Shown here in pieces: positions 59,138-64,000 of a stretch of 64,000 nt of DNA; position 1 is the first letter of the stretch; each line of letters starts with the position of its first letter. Source of the stretch: Alphaproteobacteria bacterium. GTDB lineage: Bacteria > Pseudomonadota > Alphaproteobacteria > ATCC43930 > CGMCC-115725. A program made the translations under genes and the position numbers. The stretch lies in contig JAJPHB010000067.1 of the NCBI GenBank assembly GCA_021325525.1, positions 1 to 64,000 of the forward strand. The letters run 5' to 3'. Below the pieces are notes generated by a model. The model was not told where the DNA came from and did no database searches. It worked only from the letters and a program-made list of their open reading frames with translations.

Positions 59138-59625
59138 CCCTGCTCTGCCGCCGCTCGTAGCAGGTCGAGCGCGCGGTCGACCGCGGCGTGACGGACGGCA
59201 CGGCGATCGCCGGCGAAGACGCGCCGCTCGCTCCGGCACGCGCCGCCGCGCCGGACAATCCCGAGATAGACGAGCCCGACCGGCTTCGTCGGCGTGGCGC
59301 CGCCGGGGCCGGCGATTCCCGTCACCGACACGGCGAGATCGACCGGCGCATGGGCGAGAACGCCGCTCGCCATCGCCTCGGCGACTTCGGCGCTGACGGC
59401 GCCATGCGCGGCGATGAGCGCGGCCGGCACGCCGAGAAGCTCGGTTTTCGCCTCGTTGGAATAGGTGACAAAGCCGCGCTCGACGACATCGGAGGAGCCG
59501 GCGATCTCGGTCAGCGCGGCGGCGATCATGCCGCCGGTGCAGGATTCCGCGGTGGCGAGCGTCAATCCCGCCCTCCGGCAGGCCACCAACACCGCCCGCG
59601 CCTTGGCCGTCAGCTCGTCAAGCAA
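59134..59625 (-). CDS. CinA C-terminal-domain protein (nicotinamide-nucleotide amidase type)
   Basis: 163 residues, only the C-terminal CinA domain (PncC-like), which deamidates nicotinamide mononucleotide in recycling. Motifs: LTLATAESCTGGMIAAALTE, with the nucleophile Ser, VTYSNEAKTELLGV and SVTGIAGPGGATPTKPVGLVYL cut as substrate loop. The N-terminal CinA pyrophosphatase domain is missing, as in E. coli PncC. No ATG fits; TTG at 59625 has GGAG 9 nt upstream and overlaps pgpA by 8 nt. Confidence 0.88.
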   Translation of the reverse strand: MLDELTAKARAVLVACRRAGLTLATAESCTGGMIAAALTEIAGSSDVVERGFVTYSNEAKTELLGVPAALIAAHGAVSAEVAEAMASGVLAHAPVDLAVSVTGIAGPGGATPTKPVGLVYLGIVRRGGACRSERRVFAGDRRAVRHAAVDRALDLLRAAAEQG

Positions 59626-60109
59626 TGCCCAGACTCCAGAGAAGGAAGAGCGCCGCGCCGGCATAGAGCGCCGCGAAGACGTCGTCGAGCATGATTCCCA
59701 AGCCGCCATGCAGGGCGCGATCGGCCCAGCGCGCCGGCCAGGGCTTGATCACGTCGGCGATGCGGAACAGCAAGAACCCGATCGCATAGGCGGAGAGGCT
59801 GTGCGGCGCGGCTGCGAGCACGAGCCATTGCGCCGCCACCTCGTCGATGACGACGAAGCCGGGATCGCGGACGGCGCCGGCGCGCGCGACGGTATCTGCC
59901 GCCCAACAGCCCGCCGCAAAGACGAGGATGGCGGCTATGGCGAGCCCCGCCTGCCCGAAGCGCCATTCGATCGCCCAGGCGAAGGGGAGGGCGGCGAGGG
60001 AGCCCCAGCTTCCCGGCGCCCATGGCAGCAAGCCGGCGCCGAACCACGTCGCGAGCAGCGCCGCCGGGTGGCGCAGCGGCAGGCCGAGACGGGTGAGCGG
60101 CACCATCAT
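59618..60109 (-). CDS. pgpA: Phosphatidylglycerophosphatase A
   Basis: 163 residues, integral membrane enzyme removing the phosphate of phosphatidylglycerol phosphate. Family motifs: [29 protein letters not shown] and [16 protein letters not shown], holding the metal-binding acids, with about four hydrophobic helices. The start overlaps the ispDF stop (ATGA). Together with CdsA it covers two steps of phospholipid synthesis in this window. Confidence 0.93.
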   Translation of the reverse strand: MMVPLTRLGLPLRHPAALLATWFGAGLLPWAPGSWGSLAALPFAWAIEWRFGQAGLAIAAILVFAAGCWAADTVARAGAVRDPGFVVIDEVAAQWLVLAAAPHSLSAYAIGFLLFRIADVIKPWPARWADRALHGGLGIMLDDVFAALYAGAALFLLWSLGIA

Positions 60110-61269
60110 CCGCCGGGCAGCGGCAGACGCACCGTCGCCAGCGCTTGCGCCGCGATGCCTTCGCCGCGCCCCGTGAAGCCCAGCCCCTCGGTGGTCGTCG
60201 CCTTGATGCTGACGCGGTCGCGACCGATCGCGAGAATCTCGGCGATGCGCGCCGCCATCGCCGCGCGGTGCGGGCCGATTTTCGGCCGCTCGCAGATAAG
60301 CGTCACATCGACATGCGCGATGATGCCGCGGCGGGCAGCGACGAGATCCGCCGCGTGGCGCAGGAAACGATCCGACGCTGCGCCGCGCCAGCGCGGATCG
60401 GAGGGCGGGAAATGCATGCCGATGTCGCCGGCGCCGATGGCTCCGAGGAGAGCGTCGGTCAGGGCGTGGAGCCCGACATCGGCATCGGAATGGCCGACAA
60501 GGCCCTGATTATGCGGCACCGCGACGCCGCAGAGCCAGACCCGGTCGCCAGGACCGAAGGCGTGGACGTCGAAGCCCTGGCCTGTCCGCACATCGCCGAG
60601 CCGGCTCGCGAGATGCCGCTCGGCGCGCGCCAGATCGTCCATCGTCGTCACCTTGAAATTGTCCTCGCTCCCCGGGACGAGCGCAACGGCGAACCCCGCC
60701 TGCTCGGCCACGGCGGCATCGTCCGAGAGCTGCCGCCCTGCGGCGGCGCGGTGCGCCGCAAGGATATCGGCGAAGCGGAACCCCTGCGGCGTCTGGGCGC
60801 GCCAGAGGGCGGCGCGATCGACGGTCTCGGCGATGATGCCGGCAGCGCCGCGCTTCACCGTATCGGTCACCGGCAGCGCCGGGATCGCGCCGGCCCGCGC
60901 CGTAAGCGCATCGAGGACGCGATCGATCAGGCCAGCATCGACGAAGGGGCGGGCGCCGTCATGGATGAGCACGTGGTCGGGCGCGAGCTCGGCGAGGCTT
61001 TCGAGCCCGGTTCGGACGGAATCCTGCCGCTCGGCACCGCCCGGAACCGGCGGCAGAAGCTCGAGTCCCGCCGCCGCCTCGTCATAAAGAGCGCGGTCGT
61101 CCGGATGGATGACGGCCCGCAAAGCCTCGATCCGCGGGTGATGGCGCAGCGCGGAAAGGGTGTGGCGCAAGAGGCGCACGCCGCCGAGCGGCAGATATTG
61201 CTTCGGCAAGCGACCGCCGAGCCGAGTCCCGCGGCCGGCAGCGACGACGAGGGCGATGCAGCGCGTCAT
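60106..61269 (-). CDS. ispDF: Bifunctional MEP-pathway enzyme IspDF
   Basis: 387 residues. The N-terminal IspD half (1-225) has [22 protein letters not shown] cut into the CTP-binding loop and [10 protein letters not shown]; the C-terminal IspF half (from about 229) has [11 protein letters not shown] and [20 protein letters not shown] with zinc ligands Asp/His. It makes CDP-methylerythritol and the cyclodiphosphate. Fusion without IspE between is frequent in Alphaproteobacteria. The pathway step before it, dxr, is also in this window. Start at 61269; further upstream frame is unconserved. Confidence 0.96.
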   Translation of the reverse strand: MTRCIALVVAAGRGTRLGGRLPKQYLPLGGVRLLRHTLSALRHHPRIEALRAVIHPDDRALYDEAAAGLELLPPVPGGAERQDSVRTGLESLAELAPDHVLIHDGARPFVDAGLIDRVLDALTARAGAIPALPVTDTVKRGAAGIIAETVDRAALWRAQTPQGFRFADILAAHRAAAGRQLSDDAAVAEQAGFAVALVPGSEDNFKVTTMDDLARAERHLASRLGDVRTGQGFDVHAFGPGDRVWLCGVAVPHNQGLVGHSDADVGLHALTDALLGAIGAGDIGMHFPPSDPRWRGAASDRFLRHAADLVAARRGIIAHVDVTLICERPKIGPHRAAMAARIAEILAIGRDRVSIKATTTEGLGFTGRGEGIAAQALATVRLPLPGG

Positions 61270-61320
61270 GCCGGCGGCGGGCCGAAGCGTCGAAGGGCGG
61301 AGCAAGGGTGAGGGGCCATC

Positions 61321-61782
61321 TCAGTCACCTGCGAGGGATTTGCGCATGAAGACGCGCGCGAAGCCCGCCTCGGTCCCGCGACCCGTCTCCTCATAGCCGA
61401 GGGCGCGGTAGAGGCGCTGGTTCTCGGTCATGGTCTCATGCGTGTAGAGGCGGATTTCGCGGTGGCCGCGGCGCCGCGCCTCGCTCTCGGCGAAGGCGAG
61501 AAGGCGCCGGCCGAGGCCGCTACCCTGGCGTTCCGGCGCGATGGCGACATTGTCGAGGAGAAGATGGTCGGGCTTCTCCAAGAGCACGATGAGACCCGCG
61601 ACCCCGCCGTCCTCCTCGATCACCCATGCCGTACGCGCAGCGATGCGCGCCGCGTAATCGTCGAGCATGGGCCCGGGCGGCTTTCCCATGCGGGCGATGT
61701 AGCCTCGATAGGCCTCGCGGACGATCGCCTCGATGTCAGGCCGGTCGGCCTCGTCGGCAGGGCGGATGCGGGGTGCCGTCAC
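61321..61782 (-). CDS. GNAT-family N-acetyltransferase
   Basis: 153 residues. The acetyl-CoA loop is VAIAPERQGSGLGRRLLAFA (motif A, Q/RxxGxG/A) followed by the motif B region EIRLYTHETMTENQRLYRALGYEE. Substrate unknown. GTG at 61782 is chosen, since homology starts at RIRPADEADRPDIEAIV; a TTG ten codons upstream is an alternative. It reads into ispDF with a 51-nt gap and separates ispDF from the divergent dusB, which are neighbours in most relatives. Confidence 0.88.
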   Translation of the reverse strand: MTAPRIRPADEADRPDIEAIVREAYRGYIARMGKPPGPMLDDYAARIAARTAWVIEEDGGVAGLIVLLEKPDHLLLDNVAIAPERQGSGLGRRLLAFAESEARRRGHREIRLYTHETMTENQRLYRALGYEETGRGTEAGFARVFMRKSLAGD

Positions 61783-61890
61783 AGCATCGAACTCGCGAGA
61801 GGAGTGCGGCAAGAGTTACCGCGCCTGTTCGATGGGGTAAAGTTCTGCCCTTGCGTCAGGTTGCGCCGCACCGCGTTTCCCCGTATCCTC

Positions 61891-61905
61891 GCCTAAGTTT
61901 TAGGC
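61891..61905. promoter_or_regulatory. Palindrome upstream of dusB
   Basis: GCCTAA-GTT-TTAGGC, perfect 6-bp arms, ends 22 nt before the dusB ATG. The position suits a repressor site, or a leader hairpin, controlling dusB-ntrB. It does not match the NtrC consensus. Confidence 0.45.
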
Positions 61906-61927
61906 AATATCAGAAAATGCGCAAGAA

Positions 61928-62914
61928 ATGAGCATCTCGATCGGGTCAGTCACTCTCTCGGATCCGGTGCTCCTCGCACCGATGTCGGGCGTCTCGGATC
62001 TGCCGTTTCGGCGCCTCGTCAAATCCTTCGGCGCCGGGCTCGTCGTCTCCGAGATGATCGCCAGCGAGGCGATGATCCGCCAGACGCGCCAGTCGATGGT
62101 GATGGCGCGGAGCAGCGCCGACGAGCAGCCGATGGCGGTCCAGCTTGCCGGCTGCGAGCCGCGCGTGATGGCCGAGGCGGCGAAGCTCAACGCTGATCTC
62201 GGCGCGGCGCTCATCGACATCAATTTCGGCTGCCCGGTGAAGAAGGTGGTGAACGGTCATGCCGGCTCGGCGCTGATGCGCGACGAGGCGCATGCGGCGC
62301 GCATCCTGGAAGCGACGGTGAAGGCCGTCGACCTGCCGGTCACGCTCAAAATGCGCATGGGTTGGGACGATGCCAATCGCAACGCCCCGCGCCTCGCGCG
62401 GATTGCCGAAGAATGCGGCATCCGCATGATCACCGTGCATGGCCGCACGCGCTGCCAATTCTATTCGGGCAGCGCCGATTGGGCCTTCATCCGCGAGGTG
62501 AAGGCGGCGGTGCGGCTGCCCGTCATCGCCAATGGCGACATCAACACGCTCGAGGATGCGGCGCAGGCGCTCGCCCTATCCGGAGCCGACGGGCTGATGG
62601 TCGGCCGCGGCACCTATGGGCGGCCGTGGTTCGTGAACCAGGTGGCGCACTTCCTCAAAAGCGGGGCGCGCCTCCCGGATCCGCCGCTGTCGCAGCAGCG
62701 CGCCATCGTGCTCGACCATTACGAGGCGATGCTGGCGCATTACGGCAACGACACGGGCTGCCGCATCGCGCGCAAGCACGTCGCCTGGTATTCCAAGGGC
62801 TTGCCGGGATCGGCGGAGTTCCGCGCCGCAATCAACCAGACCGACGACACCGCCCGGGTACGCGGCATGATCCGGGGGTTCTACGACCCGCTCCTCGAGC
62901 GGCATGCCGCCTGA
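61928..62914 (+). CDS. dusB: tRNA-dihydrouridine synthase DusB (NifR3)
   Basis: 328 residues, FMN-dependent TIM barrel reducing uridine in tRNA D-loops. Motifs: [36 protein letters not shown] with the catalytic Cys, [17 protein letters not shown] and [13 protein letters not shown]. The dusB-ntrB-ntrC order is a hallmark of Alphaproteobacteria, where the gene was first named nifR3. Its stop overlaps the ntrB start region. Confidence 0.96.
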   Translation: MSISIGSVTLSDPVLLAPMSGVSDLPFRRLVKSFGAGLVVSEMIASEAMIRQTRQSMVMARSSADEQPMAVQLAGCEPRVMAEAAKLNADLGAALIDINFGCPVKKVVNGHAGSALMRDEAHAARILEATVKAVDLPVTLKMRMGWDDANRNAPRLARIAEECGIRMITVHGRTRCQFYSGSADWAFIREVKAAVRLPVIANGDINTLEDAAQALALSGADGLMVGRGTYGRPWFVNQVAHFLKSGARLPDPPLSQQRAIVLDHYEAMLAHYGNDTGCRIARKHVAWYSKGLPGSAEFRAAINQTDDTARVRGMIRGFYDPLLERHAA

Positions 62915-64000
62915 GATGGCGCGCGATCTCGCCGTGCTGGCCCGCCGCCGCGCCGCGCCCGGCCGGCCGGTCGACCCGGAGGCGGTCCTGGCGGCGCTGC
63001 CCGACGCGGTGCTCGTCCTCGACGGCGACGACCGCATCCTCTGGCTGAATGCCGCCGCCGAGCAGTTCTTCGGCGCCGGCGCCGCCAGCCTCGAAGGCCT
63101 CGCGCTCGCCGAGCTGCTGCCTGCCGACAGCCCGCTCTTCTCCCTGTTGCAGACCGCCCGGCGCCAGGGCGGCAGCATCGCCGAATACGGCGTGCCGATC
63201 GAAACTCCGCGCCTTGGTGCGCATGTCGTGACCTTGCAGGTGGCACCCCTCTTCGACCGGCCCGGCGCCGTCGTCGTCACCTTTCACGAGCGCTCGATCG
63301 CGCACAAGATCGACCGCCAACTCACGCACCGCAACGCCGCGCGCTCGCTGACCGCAATGGCCGCGATTCTGGCGCACGAAGTGAAGAACCCACTTTCCGG
63401 CATTCGCGGGGCGGCGCAGCTTCTCGAGCAGAACGCCGGGGCCGGCGACCGCGAGCTGACCCGCCTCATCTGCGAGGAGGCCGACCGCATCGTGGCGCTG
63501 GTCGGCCGCATGGAGGCTTTCGCCGACCCGCGGCCGCTCGAGCGCGCACCGGTCAACATCCATGAGGTGCTGGAGCGCGTCCGCAGGCTGGCGCAGGCCG
63601 GCTTTGCCCGCAATTGCCGCTTCATCGAAGAGTACGATCCGTCGTTGCCGGCGGTCCTCGGCAATCGCGATCTGCTCATTCAGGTGTTCTTGAATCTCGT
63701 GAAGAACGCCGCGGAAGCAACCGACGGAAAAGGCGAGATCGGCCTCGCGACGGCTTACCAGCAAGGCATTCGCCTAGCCGTGCCGGGCAGCGGGACGCGC
63801 CTCCATTTGCCGCTCCTCGTCTCGGTCAGCGACAATGGGGCCGGCATTCCGGAGGATCTTCGCCCGCATCTCTTCGACCCGTTCGTGACGACGAAGCACA
63901 ATGGCACGGGTCTCGGCCTTGCTCTCGTCGCCAAGGTGGTCGGCGATCATGGCGGCGTCATCGAGTTCAACAGCCAGCCGCGCCGCACCGTCTTCCGCGT
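62904..64000 (+). CDS. ntrB: Nitrogen-regulation sensor kinase NtrB, 5' part
   Basis: Runs off the window; about 365 codons are present. A PAS domain (about 25-130, [25 protein letters not shown]) is followed by the dimerisation helix with the phospho-acceptor His in [19 protein letters not shown], then the ATPase domain: N-box [12 protein letters not shown]1 [11 protein letters not shown]-box [10 protein letters not shown]2 [12 protein letters not shown]. Phosphorylates NtrC under nitrogen limitation, controlled by PII protein. The ATG at 62904 overlaps dusB by 11 nt; an ATG at 62916 is the alternative. Only a few C-terminal residues are missing. Confidence 0.95.
   Translation, partial: MPPEMARDLAVLARRRAAPGRPVDPEAVLAALPDAVLVLDGDDRILWLNAAAEQFFGAGAASLEGLALAELLPADSPLFSLLQTARRQGGSIAEYGVPIETPRLGAHVVTLQVAPLFDRPGAVVVTFHERSIAHKIDRQLTHRNAARSLTAMAAILAHEVKNPLSGIRGAAQLLEQNAGAGDRELTRLICEEADRIVALVGRMEAFADPRPLERAPVNIHEVLERVRRLAQAGFARNCRFIEEYDPSLPAVLGNRDLLIQVFLNLVKNAAEATDGKGEIGLATAYQQGIRLAVPGSGTRLHLPLLVSVSDNGAGIPEDLRPHLFDPFVTTKHNGTGLGLALVAKVVGDHGGVIEFNSQPRRTVFR

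Overview
The window is high-GC, densely packed bacterial chromosome. Gene content and order point to an alphaproteobacterium, probably Hyphomicrobiales (Rhizobiales)-like. Pointers are: LpxI rather than LpxH in lipid A synthesis; a pyruvate dehydrogenase E1 beta subunit carrying its own lipoyl domain; a fused IspDF; a GTTC-N7-GTTC-type LexA box; and the dusB-ntrB pair beside ispDF. No species can be named from sequence reading alone. No rRNA, tRNA, insertion sequence, integrase, phage gene or CRISPR array was found.

Layout. (1) 1-5225: end of a SoxB-like FAD oxidoreductase gene, a Nudix hydrolase, dnaE and, on the minus strand, a GFA-family gene. (2) 5370-20384: one long plus-strand envelope/translation operon, rpsB-tsf-pyrH-frr-uppS-cdsA-dxr-rseP-bamA-skp-lpxD-fabZ-lpxA-lpxI-lpxB-gloA. 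It couples translation factors, UMP kinase, undecaprenyl and isoprenoid precursors, phospholipid activation, outer-membrane assembly and lipid A synthesis. (3) 20406-23449, minus strand: gltX, gltA and a candidate small membrane-protein gene. (4) 23450-29575: accessory block A, with a 57-residue helical protein, a GntR regulator, a FAD amine/amino-acid oxidoreductase behind a 24-nt perfect palindrome, a small exported protein, a five-helix membrane protein with internal duplication, and a phospholipase C-type phosphoesterase. (5) 29576-40305: comEC (plus) converging on a minus-strand operon ppiD-trpE-trpG-trpD-trpC-moaC-moeA, with lexA downstream under its own probable LexA box. (6) 40306-46266: accessory block B, with a PLP decarboxylase, a GntR regulator, a TauABC/SsuABC-type ABC importer and an orphan DUF2384-like protein. 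(7) 46267-59137: central-metabolism run tpiA-secG-pyrG-kdsA-eno-ftsB-pdhA-pdhB-pdhC-lpd-lipA-ratA. (8) 59134-61782, minus strand: GNAT-ispDF-pgpA-cinA. (9) 61928 to the end: dusB and the start of ntrB.

As remembered from other Alphaproteobacteria, the genes from dnaE/rpsB through ntrB form a well-conserved backbone. The backbone is interrupted here by two accessory blocks at divergent gene boundaries (gltX|comEC and ppiD|tpiA) and by single additions (gloA after lpxB, a GNAT gene between ispDF and dusB). The accessory blocks hold the least explained content. The best candidates for undescribed biology are the membrane-protein/phosphoesterase pair at 27050-29321 and the palindrome-controlled oxidase at 24170-26229. 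Most other novelty is regulatory: short perfect inverted repeats stand in front of pdhA, ftsB, dusB, the GFA gene and both accessory transcription units.
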